In this document: one piece after another, positions 12,852 through 26,600 of the stretch
Position numbering within the stretch: position 1 is the first letter of the stretch
Layout: each line of letters opens with the position of its first letter
Origin: Norana najaformis
Lineage: Eukaryota > Annelida > Clitellata > Crassiclitellata > Hormogastridae
Reading direction: 5' to 3'
DNA: 64,000 nt
NCBI GenBank assembly: GCA_964023275.1
Contig: OZ029916.1
Coordinates: forward strand, 46,627,749-46,691,748
Position numbers and translations under genes: made by a program
The notes under the pieces: generated by a model
What the model was told of the DNA's origin: nothing
The model's database searches: none
What the model saw: only the letters and a program-made list of their open reading frames with translations

Positions 12852-13991
12852 CGACCACAGTCTAACGTTGAGGTTGGATCCGTCTGTTATTTTCGGAGCC
12901 ATGCTGTTCACTTCCTTTCCGTCAAAGGTAAAGACGACCTCAAACTGTTCTCCCTTCGCCAGGTTATCCGGATTCGACCACTTGATGTTGCAAGCAAAGA
13001 AGAAATCTTCGTATGGTTGTCCAAATTTTGTGGTCTTTTTTACAATGACTGGTCCTTCAAACTCCGCGCTCGTTAGGTTAGAACAAGGAGCTGAAACGAC
13101 GTATAGGTGACAACTGCCAAAATATCTTAATGTTTGTGTGTCTGACACCATGTCTGTCTACGCTGCTATCTCATATATCTAAATAAGTGCAACTTATGAT
13201 AAGTTTTAAATATATCCTGCGCTGTCTCTTTTGTAATAATACATATTCAGTGAGAGGTGTTCTAGATGGACAGTAAAACTCACGAGAAAGAGTAATACCT
13301 TATATTCCACGTTGCCTTACGTCAACTGCTATCTCTTCAACCTTCTGTGACTTGTCTGAAACTGCCCTAATTGCGAAGTTTCACGTATGTAAGACAAGAG
13401 GATAGCTAGAGCGACTGCAGTGAATATTCCAAGAGCTGAACGATGGTACCCGGTAGATCCAGAACCACGTGTTTGAGAACAATTAAAAAAGCTTTGCAAC
13501 ATGACGCATTTCTGCTGCACACTGTAAGGAGACATAGCTTAGGAAAGAAAAGCGCAACGGCACGTAGTCGATACAGCTACACTCATTTGAGTTCTCGCCC
13601 AGAGAGACACACATGTCTGTATGGCAAAGACAAAGACTTAGAGCGATAAAGAAAGAACGTGCGAAAAATAGACAGAATATGACACAGAGAAAAAGATAAA
13701 GACAGATGTAGACAGCAGGGAGATAACGAGAGAGAAGGATGGTGGCACGTGAGGAAAGAAAGAAAGAGAGTGGAAACAAAAAGAGTACAGAAAAATGGAT
13801 AAATAGAAAGAAATAGAGAAAGAGAATAGAGAGGTTATAGAAAGGCACATGGAGAGAGACAGTTAAAGACAGACAGACATGTATATAGATACAGACAGTA
13901 AGAGTAAAAGGATGATCGACTCCTTAATAGTTGTGTGGCCCAGAACAGTGAAGGAGTTGTTGCTCGGGCTAACACAGAGAATATGACAGCA

Positions 13992-14470
<479 letters not shown>

Positions 14471-14879
14471 ATGCAAGGATACATGGATGAATGGATGCAT
14501 GGATATATGGATGGTTGAATGGATGGATGCATAGAGACAGAGAGAGAGAGTCGTGCTATTCATACTTGTACAAGTGTTGCTGTTTGGGTTGGAAGTGGTT
14601 CTCGTCTTACATACGAGGGCGTCTCCAGCGCAGTAGGCCATGTTGCAGTTGGGTGGTTTCTTTAGGCGATACACGTAGAAGTCTTCGTCATCTTTAGATG
14701 CTGCGATGCAGTACTTGGAGCTGATGGTTGCCTTCCAGCCTCCGCAACAATCGTTTGTGTTCGTATCATACGAACAAACGTCGAGGTTCTTTGGTCCAGG
14801 ATCCTGTGCTGCAGTACACAAAAGTACCTACCGATGGAGCTCCAAGATATCCACATACAGTATATAACAGTTAGTTATT

Positions 14880-15175
14880 AACAAATCACCAGTGTCGTCA
14901 TCATCAACGATATCATGAACAACATTGTCAGTAGTATCATAAGAATCAGTCCCCTCAGTATCATGATTGTTTTCATCGTCACCATCATCTTCATGATTAT
15001 CGTAACCATCATTGTCATTATCATCATCCTCATTATCACGAACTTCTTCTTTTTCTTCATAATCTTAATCACTGTAACAATTTTCATTTTCATCATCGTC
15101 ACTAAATCATCACTAATCATTTATGATTCTATATCGTCTCATCGTTGTCGTCGTCGTCATCATCAGCAGCAGCAG
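14880..15175 (+). repeat. CAT/ATC-rich low-complexity tract, intron 3 of A
   Basis: Degenerate ATCATT/TCATCA repeats. The A' counterpart is 57340-57625 and a diverged one in B is at 37930-38265. Confidence 0.75.
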
Positions 15176-15323
15176 GAGGCTGCATCATGCTGCAAGTAGA
15201 TTGGTTGTTGTTGCTACCTGTTGGATGTGTGCCATTCACCCAGATGGGTCTTTCAGTGCCGCATTTTAATCCAGTCACACATTTGTCATGGAGACGGTAC
15301 GGAGGCAGAACGTCAAATCGATA

Positions 15324-15326
15324 TCA
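15324..15326 (-). other. Nonsense codon in exon 3 of unit A
   Basis: The minus-strand codon is TGA where B and A' have TGG, the Trp of the D8C WYRF motif. The frame is fixed by the phase-1 junction from exon 2. It would cut the product after about 58 residues. Confidence 0.8.
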
Positions 15327-16454
15327 CAGATCTGAAATAAAAATTATTGTTATTATTATAATTTATTTATTTATTTATTTATTTTCAAAAATAAACAAAG
15401 TACAAGAATGCAGTCCAAACAAAATCAATACAGTTAAAACAAAAAGTGAAAATACTGATGACTCATTACTACTTTTCACATGCAATTCATGGATTTTTCA
15501 CTGGTTCAGACAATATATTCCATTGGATATGAATTATCGAATTGTAGTTCCAGGTCAAAGTCTGGATAAAAGCGGAGGTTGACGCTATTTATCATCGTTA
15601 TGGCGCAACGTCGTTAAACAGCAACTACAGAAAGACCCGTGTCATTTTAATTATATTATGTTAGGCTATGATATGCTAATATACTATGTCATGTCACGTA
15701 ACGTCGTGTCATTGTGTGGTATGTTACGTCATTGTTATGTTATGTTGCGTTAATGCAATTCGTAGCGTTGCTTACTTTCATCGATGTCATTGTCGCACAA
15801 GATGACGTCATTATCGATGTCGGTGTTATAGCGTGCGCTTCGAGTTTCGCCTTTTACGACCTTGTACCCAACGCAAGGGTCACTTCCTGCTCCTTCACCC
15901 AAAGTCAACACTAGGAACGAAACTGCACCGCACCAAAATTATCCATACGATGAATTACCATGTGATGTAAAGTATGCAAGCGAAAGTAAAATTAAACTTT
16001 TCTGTCTTAAAATTAAACTTAAAATAGCGCCTATAAAGTACTTCTCAAATTCAGATTGGACCTCTGACTCCATAGATTTCCAAGCATGCATCAGAATGCA
16101 TGTATCGGGCGGCTTTATATATCGCCTTTTCAGTAACTTTCTAACTGGATTACAAATGCTTCACATCTAGTTCGAATACACAAAACAATACCATTTTATG
16201 AAATACTATGATGAAAAGTACTATTATGAGTCTAGACATTTAAAATAGCGCATTCAAGTATATCTGAAAAATCGTCAGCAGCCACATTGTAAGAAACTTC
16301 TGTAAGATTTGTTTCTACCTACCAAGCGCTACATATAGACGACGCGATGTCTATATCACATACTTATACTTACCTGTCAATAGAAACAGGAACATGCTGA
16401 TCTGTTTCGACAAAAGTCACAGAGAATTCTGATGTGGAACACCAGTATGAGGCC

Positions 16455-16462
16455 TTTAAATA
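16455..16462 (-). promoter_or_regulatory. TATA-like box of unit A
   Basis: TATTTAAA on the minus strand, 60 nt upstream of the exon 1 ATG, inside a block shared by all three units. Spacing fits a TATA box with a start site about 30 nt upstream of the ATG. Confidence 0.45.
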
Positions 16463-16635
16463 CGCTCAGAATTCGCATGTAGTAGAGGAAGGGGTGGTTT
16501 CTAGGCCACATTGCAAAAAGAAACAAGAAGTTGTTACAAGCAAGCTTGGTAAACTATAGATCTGAAAATGAGAAAATGAAGTCCTTATCGTACTTGGAAA
16601 CATAATTCGCGTAAATGTTCTTATTATTCCATGAA

Positions 16636-17260
16636 GCCGGGTTGTTGAATTATGTTCCGTTATGCCTACCTATGGCCTACTTTGGGCGATAAATTTTAGG
16701 GCATCTTGACTCTACCTTCTAGCTAACATTAAGTAGTTGATCACATTCTTAGATGTGAGAGGAACTTAGCCTCGTGGAATAAACAAATTGCTTCCTTAAT
16801 GATCCTGTTGAGCTATTGCGATATAACCCCTTTGGAAACCTGAAATCCTAAAAGCGATATTTGATTATGATAACTGAGTTTTAAGAATCCCGGTTGGACT
16901 GTAAGCATGTAATAGCATGAGCCAAACGAGATTCTTAGAAACCACAATTCAAGTTTCGAAATCCAGACTAGGCCAGCAGTTACATCGAAATATGTTTACC
17001 ATAACTCGAACTATTCTGGGTCTAGAGCTATTTGATGGCTGAATCAACAGAATCGGCCCACACACTTGGACTGTTTTATGAGAGTTACAGTGGTGCAGGC
17101 AATACGAAAGCTTCCGCTTTAAGGATTAATAGTCAACTTGATTACTAATTATAGTAGGAAAAGAAAGCAAGTTACAAAGTATGCATTTATGGCCATTTGT
17201 TCAGCTGTATAACAATGAAGTCAAGGCGTCCTGCATAAGCTCTGATACCGTGTGGCAATT
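16636..17260 (+). repeat. Unit-boundary direct repeat, copy 2 (between A and B)
   Basis: Starts CCGGGTTGTTGAATTATG and follows the same order of blocks as 236-890, including TATAGTAGGA and GCATTTATGG. It lies just above the A promoter. Confidence 0.65.
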
Positions 17261-18929
17261 ATTGTAAACAGATAATATAATTTTATGATGCTTTTGATAT
17301 TAAACTCCTCAAGTTCGGTCACGATTCAGTGTCTTGGTGCAATTATGTATGTAGGTACGTATGCATGTATGTATGTAAGTATGTATGTATGTATGTATAC
17401 ATGTATGTATGTATGTCTGTGCGTTTGTCTGTATATATGCATGTATGAATGCATGTGCGTATTTATATATGTTTGCATGCATCTAGTCATTCAATATGGC
17501 GCCTTTACAGTATGTCATTGACTGACACTTCTTCGCAAGTGGTTGAGGACGCAGCGTCTGGATATTCCTCAAGCCACCTGGTCTCTTCAAGGCAGGCCTT
17601 CGTCAGCTTCATGCTGATTGGGCGTAGAACCTATCCGTAGTTGTCATTCGACCCTATTCCAAAGCATGTGCTTCTCCGATGCATCGTCGAATCCGACGCA
17701 GTCTGCATATGTAAGTATGGCGCTCGACAATGTTCGTGCTGGAATCAATCTATACGTTTTCAGGTCGATCAATTCAAAAGACCTTTGGACTTCGGTGATA
17801 TCTAAACAAAAGCTGTACCCTACAAAGCACACTCAGTCCAAAGAAGGCAAGATATAAACTCCGAAGGATTGGCTGAGGGAGTGACCCATGTTTATGTCAA
17901 GGCGGTTACATCAGAAGGGCCTTTGCAGGACGAAATTAGGATATGGAGGGCTGTTTAGTGTTTCTTGTTGAGAAATGGGCGTATATTAAGTGTGCAGAGA
18001 TGAACGAAGGATGAGACGATAGGGCATGAATTTGGGTAAACGTCCCGCATCACAAGAGGAGGATGGTTGGAAATAATTTCTTTTGGTCGAAGATGGCGCG
18101 AGGTGTTCTTATAAAATGAGCCAGTGAAATGATTAAACAGTTCGGCTGTAGCGGTTATGCATGGTGTGTAGGAATGAGGGACGTATGGATATTCCGTGGA
18201 AGGCTATACAGCGTAGGCTGAAAAGGAAGAGACAGAGTAGTAGTAGTGGTAGTAGTAGTAGTGGTAGGAGGAGGAGGAAGAGAGTTGATACATGCATGAG
18301 ATGTTGTCAAAGTTGGTTGGCAAGAGCGTAGACTAGGAGTTAAAACAAAGGGTAGAGACGATAGGAAAATATTAGGATTTAAGACCACTAAGAAGAGTTA
18401 AAAGACACGAAACGAACTCACTATGTCTGAAGATAATCCCAGGTAAAAACTGAGGCCGCGATATCAGAAGAGACTCCAAAATTTTAGCAAATACACATCG
18501 CAAAAGAACGCGCCGCGCATCTGCTGACTCTCCTCGTTACTCTTTTTGCTGCGGCTTCGTTTGTAAAAATGTTTTGTCCTATTTACGACTGTGTAAATAC
18601 AGTTTGCGTGGGCTTTGATTTTTCCGCTTACTAAAATATTGTTTCGTATCATATTTTGCTATCAAGGCAAAAGGACACTTTACAATTCACCTCACAACGT
18701 TTGTCAAAAGTGTGCAAAGTCGCCTCTGTCGTCTTCGCCTCTGAAGAGATTTGACACCAGATAGAGGGGGGGGTATAACTGAGGCTGACTTCCTGGCCTG
18801 GATTCATGGAGGTGTTTTCCGGTCAGTTTTATAATTTTCTGAACACCACGCGAAAAATTCCAAATCGAGATCTCTCTGTCTCTCCGTCCCTATCTCTCGT
18901 CTCTCTCTCTTTGTTCCTCAAAACATATT

Positions 18930-19080
18930 CTACTTCTCGGTCAGTCAGTCAGTCCAGTCATTGAGTCAGTCCAGTCAGTATCTGTCAGTCACTCAGTCAG
19001 TCAGTATCTGTCAGTCAGTCATTCAGTCAGTCAGTCAGTATATGTCAGTGTGTCTGTCGGTCTGTCTGTCTGTCGGTCTG
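18930..19080 (+). repeat. CAGT microsatellite above A
   Basis: Tandem CAGT with ATCTGT interruptions. The A' counterpart is 63735-63870. Confidence 0.9.
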
Positions 19081-20479
19081 TCTCTTTTTCCTGTATTGTT
19101 TATACGCATCTGCGTCTTTCAGTGCTTCTGTGTGTATGTGTGTATTTATGTATGAAAGTGTATATGTGTGTATATGTATGTAAGAATGTATAATGTATAT
19201 ATGTATGAACGGATGCGTATCCATTTGTCTATATCTGATGTATTTCACTTGCATATCTGTCTGTATGTGCTTGTCTTTCTATGTGTACGTGTATGCATGT
19301 TTGTATATATGCATATATGTGTTCATGTCTGTTCTATTTCGCTTGCATATATAAGCCAGTTGAGTGCTTTTGAAATGTAATAACACACATGAATGTGAAG
19401 TTAAGTTAGAGGAAGAATCTAGAAATAGGAAAGTGCGCATCCTATCTTATTAAGTTAGAGCGCCACAAAAGTCATTTAAACTGAGATGCAGTTTGCTCTT
19501 GAATGATTGAACCGATACTCACTCTGTTATCTAATCTAATCTGATCTGATCTAATCTAATCTATAATGCTCTTAGCCATTCTCATGTTTTCAGTAGCACT
19601 GTCTTCAGAAATGGATGATAGAATGGATCGATAGTCGTCGCTTTAGGTAAAATTGAGGTCAAAATCATGATCCGCTGGGAAAGCCCGTCGAAATCCGATA
19701 AGTTATGAAAACTTAGAACAGGCGAAAGTATAAAAGGGAGCTGAAACACATTAAAGAAGCGACATAAATGCGGAGATGAGCTTTGAATTCACAGCTTGAC
19801 TTACGACCATGGTGTGATTTTTGCCAGACAAACTATGCCTCCTAGTATTCTGGTTATCTGTAGAATCTGTCTAAACCAGGCATTACTCCTAAATGGGTGA
19901 CTTTTGCCCTGGTTCACCTGTTGCGACAACTCAACAGAGGTCGCACGTTGACGGGAATAGTAACGCAGAGACTTAGTAGGAGTATCATGATAGGACGAAT
20001 ATTCTGATTAATGCTCAACCATTTACTGGAATGTTTGGCAATCAGTTGAATGAAGGCAGCTAGGTTGTTTTTGTTCAAGGTCTTCCTCCCTATCCGCTGT
20101 AGTGTACGTTTATAAGAAGTGGCTTAGATGTAGATAAACTAACTTAGAGATGAACATTGGGAGGTCTGTTGAACATTTGAAAATATTTAGCGTTGTAGAA
20201 ATCCTAAAGAAGAATGGGAAGAAGAAGTAGAAGGAGAAGAAGAATAAAAGTGAAGGAGAATAAGAAGAAGGAGAGTAGTCCTAATCCGATGAATTAGTAC
20301 TGAGAGACTTCCACGGGCATGGAGTGTTAGTGACTTCATGTTTCTTGACCCCGGCATATCAAGGCGATCTCACTCCAGTTCGCTCACTCTACGCCTGATA
20401 TTCCCGCTGACCATGCACAGTCAATGTACTCATTGTCTTGAGTTCGCTAGGTGGCGCAAAAAGAAAGAGAAATCTGAAA

Positions 20480-20570
20480 AGAAATATCTGCCCTGGAGGG
20501 TTTTTGAACCTTCGACCCGTTGATTGATAGCTCTACATGCTAACTACTCTAGTCTGTCGCGCATCCCGTA
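20480..20570 (-). repeat. tRNA-like segment, probable SINE head
   Basis: Minus strand has an A-box-like TAGTTAGCATG and a B-box-like GGTTCAAAAAC about 30 nt later, followed by CCTCCAGGGCAG. A convincing tRNA cloverleaf could not be folded by eye, so a tRNA-derived SINE or tRNA relic is likelier than a tRNA gene. Confidence 0.35.
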
Positions 20571-20699
20571 GAAATGTGTTGATTTCGATTACTTACGGTC
20601 GCTCTACAGAGGTATAGTCGATATGGATTATGCATACTTTTTGGTATTCATTCATTAATTTATTTTCATTGATTGTTCATATAACGCGCGAAAAGTTAC

Positions 20700-20790
20700 A
20701 CTGAGTCTGCTCAACGGGCTCGAACCTGCAGTCGTTGGATAACAGACTCAAAAGCGAACAGGCCACCGTGGCTAAAAAAATTCACCGTGC
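20700..20790 (-). repeat. Second tRNA-like segment
   Basis: Minus strand has GCCACGGTGGCC and a B-box-like GGTTCGAGCCC. Same interpretation as the neighbouring segment. Confidence 0.35.
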
Positions 20791-21339
20791 CGCATCTGGT
20801 TTTGACTCTCTTGTGTGAACTTCTTTGGCGCTGAAACTAAACAAACAGCATCGGTCGTAGGACTTGATTTGATATAGCGCCGGCGATACCCTATAAATAT
20901 AAATGTAAAACCGAAATCTTTTTGCGTCACACGAAAGCGGCGTCAGAGAGACCAGCTACTTTTACGACGCTTTTCAAATCAAGCTTGTGTTCTTTGCGCA
21001 GATTTTGATTGGCACCTATACAAATGTAGGTAGGATGCTCGCAGACATAAAGCATCGCATGGTGTCTGCTGAGATATCTAGACCTGAGGGAGATATAACA
21101 GTGGCAATAAAAAGTTAGAGAGGAGGGCGGAAGAGGAAAGGGAGATGGGGAGGGAATGAAAAAGAGATAGACAGATAGAAAGAAAGACAGACAGATGGAT
21201 AGGGAAAAAGATATAGAGATAAACAAACAGAGATCAAACCCTACTTACTAAACAGACTAAGCAGCCAATCAACCACAAACCTAAACTAATTGTTATTGTT
21301 GAGAGATCATTCCTTAACTATAATAATAATGACAACATA

Positions 21340-21390
<51 letters not shown>

Positions 21391-21600
21391 TGTAGTAATA
21401 GCAATAATGATTATAATAAAAATTACAATAACAATAATACTTAATGTCGTAACTAGCGCTAACGTAGTTAGGGCCTTGAATAACATCTCTAACTACGGCG
21501 CTATATAAATTTTGAAATTATAAGTACGGATACAAAAAGTCAACAAACCCTACGATTATTTGCCTAGGGCTGAGTTTGTGTTTTTTTTGTATAATTGTTA

Positions 21601-21726
21601 TGCCATTATAATTTCGTATATAGGCGATATATAATGTCTTCTGATGCCTTCTTTTCTGATGGTACCATCAGTAAAGAAGGCATCAGAAGACATTATATAT
21701 CGCCTATATACCTAATTGTAATGGCA
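21601..21726. repeat. 63-bp-arm palindrome
   Basis: Two arms of about 63 bp meet at GGTACC (21661-21666) and differ at about four positions. The right arm runs directly into the LINE fragment at 21735. Short pieces of the arm (AAGAAGGCATCAGAAGAC) repeat once more at 21744. Confidence 0.9.
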
Positions 21727-21734
21727 AAACAATT

Positions 21735-22070
21735 ACATCACAAAAGAAGGCATCAGAAGACTGAGGCTTTTGAGTTATGGGTATGGCGTAAGATGGAGAA
21801 GGTCAACTGGACAGAGCACAAAGCAAAAGAAGAGGAGCTTCAACAGGTGGAAGAGAAAACATTTCCGATGACTACAATTAGAACGAGACAGAGGAAATGG
21901 ATTGGACAATTAATGAGAGGTGATTCCCTTCTGTGAAATATCATAGAAGGAAGAAAGGAAAGAAACGAAGAGGAAGGACGAAACAAATGTTACTAGACTG
22001 GATGATGGAGGAAGGAGGCTTAACAACGTCAGGAATGGCGCCATTGCACGTTCGAACCTGCCCTGGGGCA
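21735..22070 (+). mobile_element. LINE reverse-transcriptase C-terminal fragment (RTE-like)
   Basis: Plus strand reads EAFELWVWRKMEKVNWTEH, then TIRTRQRKWIGQLMRGDSLL, then after a stop and a frameshift KKRRGRTKQMLLDWM. This is the familiar C-terminal end of RTE-type LINE ORFs (RxxxWIGHxLRGDSLL). It is broken. Confidence 0.75.
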
Positions 22071-22195
22071 AAGAACTTGAAGAAGAATAAGGCGATATAT
22101 GAACCAAAAAAATTATCCACGTCGATTTCCTCCTGTACTGATTCGCGCAACAAAGCTGGCTTTGGGCGTTGCTAAAAACTCATGATTACGATTAC

Positions 22196-23480
22196 ACTGA
22201 CGCATCAAGCATTGCATAGCTTACTGACTGATCCTTTTAAACAATAATAGCATAAAAACAAAGTTTATGTTGTTACTGTATTCCAATTTTAATATTCATG
22301 ACCAAAATATTTGACAGATTCTGCCGATTCATAATTTTAATAATATATAAGAGAATAATATCTACTAACTGTTAGTCTACATGTTCTAAGTTGAATACAA
22401 ATTTCTTACCAATTAAATGCTATGCTAAAATGCTGTATAATAAATGATCTATTATTAAACTGCAAAAGGCCTGTTAAGCTACTATACTACAGCGCATTGC
22501 TTGAATACTCCTTTTACTGGCAAAGTCCTTTTTTAGCTGATTAATATGAATTGTCGTCAGCGTTAGTCTGAAGTTAATAAAGCTGCCTTCTTAATTATTT
22601 CCATACTACTTCAGCATCAATAATTTTAAAGTAATGTTACATACACTACAAGAACCCAGCAAATCCAAATAAGATGTCCGAATGAGTTCTTATTTTTTTA
22701 TTAATAAGTGGCGCAGACTCGTCCCAAAGGTTAAGTCTTGTTCTGGTGATGATCTGTTACTTTAGGCTTGAAGATAACAGCAGAATCGACATTCAGCATA
22801 AAACACGGCAATAAGGATATCGATCCCGACGTTCAAGGCATTACTGTGGAACCACCTTGCACATCATTTTCTTTTTAAATTCATCCCTATCGGAGAAAAA
22901 GCATATCAAACATAAGCATCTATTGACCGACATCAATGAATGTATGTATGCATATATGTCTATATGTTTCTGCGTGTGTATGTATGAATGAATGTATATA
23001 AATGTGTATGTTCGTGTGTTTGTATCTATGGATGCATGTGAATGTATGCCCGTATGTCGATGTGAATGCATATATGTAGGCATGCATGTCTAATTTTGAA
23101 GAGGTTGCTACATATTCTTAGTTAAATACTATTTGTGTATGCATGCATGTATGTGCGTATGTACGTGCATAGATATATGCGTATGCATGTATATGTAAAT
23201 GTATGTTGGTATGTATTTAATTACGTATGTGCGACTGTATATATGTATGAATGCATGCCAGTGTGTGTATGAATGCATGTATGTGTGCATAGTTGCACGC
23301 GTGTGCGTATGTGTGTGAGCATTGATGTGTGCATGTATGTATGTATGTATGTATTGTGTTATGTATATATGTATGTATGAGTGTATGGTTGTAGGTTATA
23401 ATGTACATGCGTGCATGATTTGTAAGCATCTATGTGTATGTTTTCATGTATGCAAACATGGATCTTGAAAAAAGTAAAGT
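22196..23480. other. 3' flank of unit B
   Basis: Related to the 3' flanks of A and A' from about 22196. It is AT-rich, then holds ATGT-type microsatellite at 22934-23440. No further VWDE exon was recognised. Confidence 0.6.
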
Positions 23481-23484
23481 AATC

Positions 23485-23616
23485 CTACCAGTAGTCAGCG
23501 AGTTCCCTTAGTCTCGCATCCATCCGATCAAATTCACCAGGCGGGATGCAGACTTGGCAAGCACACGCAGATGAGTCTGATGGGAAGCATCTGCCATTAC
23601 TCACACAAGTTTCCGG
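23485..23616 (-). CDS. VWDE-like B exon 16 (last visible exon)
   Basis: 43 codons, [24 protein letters not shown], ending ELADYW and then TAG. The TAG overlaps a possible donor (CTG/GTAGGA). The stop may therefore be real, or the exon may end at 23489 and splice to an unseen exon. A' shows the same ambiguity with a better donor (CTG/GTAAGA, exon 46275-46402). Confidence 0.65.
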   Translation of the reverse strand, partial: PETCVSNGRCFPSDSSACACQVCIPPGEFDRMDARLRELADYW

Positions 23617-26600
23617 CTAAACAGACAGCGTTACCCACTTTTACCGTCTTATCTAGAAATTCAGATTCGTCATGTATTTCTTATATTCTAACATGAAGTT
23701 CCTAACACTTCATGCGCATGTGAGCCTGTCTCGTTTAGCTGACTGTTGTGCTCCCTCTTTTGCAAATTTTGTCTGTCTTCTTTTTTACAATCCATTTTCA
23801 GATAATATTCGATATCAAATTACTTTATATATTAAATCACTCGAAAGCAGATTAAATTTGATTAGTTTGTACTCGGGTCACCTCAGATTAGTAAGCGTTT
23901 TTTAGATCTGGAAAATCACACCAAATTCGGAAATAGATGAAAAAGAGATCTTTCGCCTTGTGGATACAGCCCAATAGATAAAGAACTAAAGAAATGAAAG
24001 AAATAAGCAGGTACCTTCAGGCTGCAGTTACCGTCAGGGCGACAATCCTGACATTTGGAATCATAGACAGTCAACTGGAGGCTGTTGGTATAGAGAATGC
24101 CATCATTGGTGAGAGCTATCTCCCACCTGTAGAACGGTGCCGGCTCAACCTCCGTATTCGGTTCAGTGTCATTCTTTGGCCTCGGGTCTAAGATACTGTT
24201 CACATCTGGAAGTCCACATCTTACCTCTCCATTTGACAGGACAGAGCCGGTGTAGTAGAACTGTCTTGATTCACCAACCTAAGCATACATGCAGACAACT
24301 TTCTAAACTTACCTAATACGTACTTACACATCTATATACATTTATAAATACACATACATGCATACAAACATGCATACATGCGTACATACATACATACATA
24401 GATACACAGACACAAAGAAAACGTACATGCATTCTTGAAAAATGGGTCTAAAGTAATGCAATAGAGTTATTGATCATACTTGTGCTATTCTGCTATCAAT
24501 GTACTTACATAGGTTACCCTGCACGTGAGATTCTCCGACCTGTAGAAATTCGTTGCAAATATGAAGGTCGCTGAGCAGAAAGAGGTTCGGAAGTCACACA
24601 AGGAACCCTTTCGGAAGGAGATCAGATGAGGAGGTTCAGTGGCGTTGATGGAACAGTCTTCTCCAGCAAACCCTTCACAAACCAACAACAGACTGTAAAG
24701 CGATTCTATGAACAAGATCCTTTGTAGTCTATTTCGGGAAGCTGGCTATTTTCGGGGATGATAGGTGTACCAGGATAGATGGATAGGCCTACAACGTACA
24801 CATGGATGGGTGGATAGGTGGATGAGCAGACTGAAGGACACGCAGACACTGAGAGAAACAGAGACAGACAAAGACAGACAGAGAAAAAGTGTCAACAAGC
24901 TTTATCTTTTTCTCACCGTCATTGCAGATGCATGTCCCATTGAGACAGTTTCCCTTTCCATTGCACTGACTGGGACAGATATTGGAAAGGACGTTTTCGA
25001 GGATAACCTCCTCCGGCGTTTTAACAGATGATCCATTGGTTACCACTGAGTTTTCCAACTTATGGACGCAAATCGTCTGGAATTCATCGACTATGGTACC
25101 CACAGCCGCGTTGACACTATCAGTTATCTACATGTACAAGACCGATGATACCATTAATTGAGTTAAATTAGGTTAATTTACTTCAACAAATTAATTTACA
25201 ATAACTGAAACTTTACGTAAACTGTATAACTGTAAATTATATCAAATGAAGAGGTTTAATACATGCATATTGTCATGTTGTTAGTTCAACTCAAACTATA
25301 ACACATGTTGACTTCTAAGTAGCACATAGAACTACAACTTCATTTAAGTAAGTAAGTAAATATATTCTGTGTATTCAGTCTTATCTCTCCTCCCGCTCTT
25401 TCTCTGTTAAAACTTCGGAAGCCTCTTCTTAGTCATTCCCTCTCACTTGCGGAGTCCCACAAGGCTCCGTTCTTGGACCTCTTCTGTTTATCCTTTACAC
25501 TACCCCACTCAGTTCACTCATTAAAGCATCCTCCGTTGACCATCACCTCTATGCTGATGGGTCTAAAGATCGTCTTCTGTGCGTGGTTAAACAAATCACC
25601 TCTTGGATGACACCTAATCTCTTATGCCTGAACCCATCTACAACTGAATTCATACTTATAGGCCTACGTGATCAGCTTAAGAAAATTCCTGACCCCTCTA
25701 TCTCCCTCAGCCTAGACTCTGCCTCCATCCACACCTTTAATACTAACGCTTCTGTCCGCAATTTGGGTGTTATTTTCGACCAGAACCTTACTTTTTCTGA
25801 TCATATCACCCATATTTTCCGCTTCTGCTTTATGCATATCCGCGACCTTCGCCGAATCCGCCCTATGCTTGATTTCAAAATCGCATCTACCAATGCCACA
25901 TCCTCAGTACTGACACAACCCAGATTAACCGCCTTCAAGCTATCCAGAATGCTCTCGCTCGTGCTGTCACCAAAACCCCCAAACACCATCACATCACCCC
26001 TGTTCCCAAATCACTGCACTGGCTTAAAATACCAGAACGAATCGAGTACAAAGTCCTATCGCTTACCTACAACACACTTCAATCTTCCCAACCCTCCTAT
26101 CTTCGTCAGTTATTTACAAATACAACAGCTTCGCTCAACCCGCTCTTCTTCTGCCCTAACAATTCTCCGCCCTCCAGTCACCTCATCCTTAAAATTTGAT
26201 AATCGCTCCATAGCCAAAGCTGCCCCACCACTCTGGAATAAACTCCCCCAGAGCTGCGACAGTTTTCTGACCCATCATACAAACTCACCGATGCTCCACC
26301 GCTTGCAATTTCTGCTTCGGCCTTTCACTCTAAACTCAAAACATTCCCCTTCCACAGATACTATCCTGACACCCCTTCTTCCTCTTATCTGTCTCTGCTC
26401 TCCAACTCCAAACATCACCCACCGTAGCTGCCACGCTGTCTCTCTGCCTGACTCTTGGATCTTGACCCGGAACCGAACCCTTTTGCCTATAGATTTTGTT
26501 TTGACTGAGCGCCTGTGAATAGGCTGGTCCCCGCGGCGCGGTTTTTGTTGGGCGCTGTAGAAATCTTGGAATTACGATTACGAATTACGATTACGATTCT

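Larger units (their letters stand above)
17261..21600. other. Spacer between units A and B
   Basis: No gene is supported. It holds ATGT repeats (17345-17480), a segment at 17600-17860 inverted relative to part of 1780-1900, a GTA/GGA tract near 18240, CAGT repeats (18930-19080), more ATGT (19130-19340), tRNA-like SINE pieces (20480-20570 and 20700-20790) and AAT repeats (21335-21440). The part up to about 19190 recurs at 62070-64000. Confidence 0.6.

Noticed and set aside
15911-15912. Alternative exon 2 acceptor (CTAG) in A
   Set aside because: A' and B have CTGG there, while GCAG 12 nt upstream is present in all three and gives the same phase.
20480-20570. Functional tRNA gene
   Set aside because: A- and B-box-like motifs are present, but no full cloverleaf with a paired acceptor stem could be drawn.
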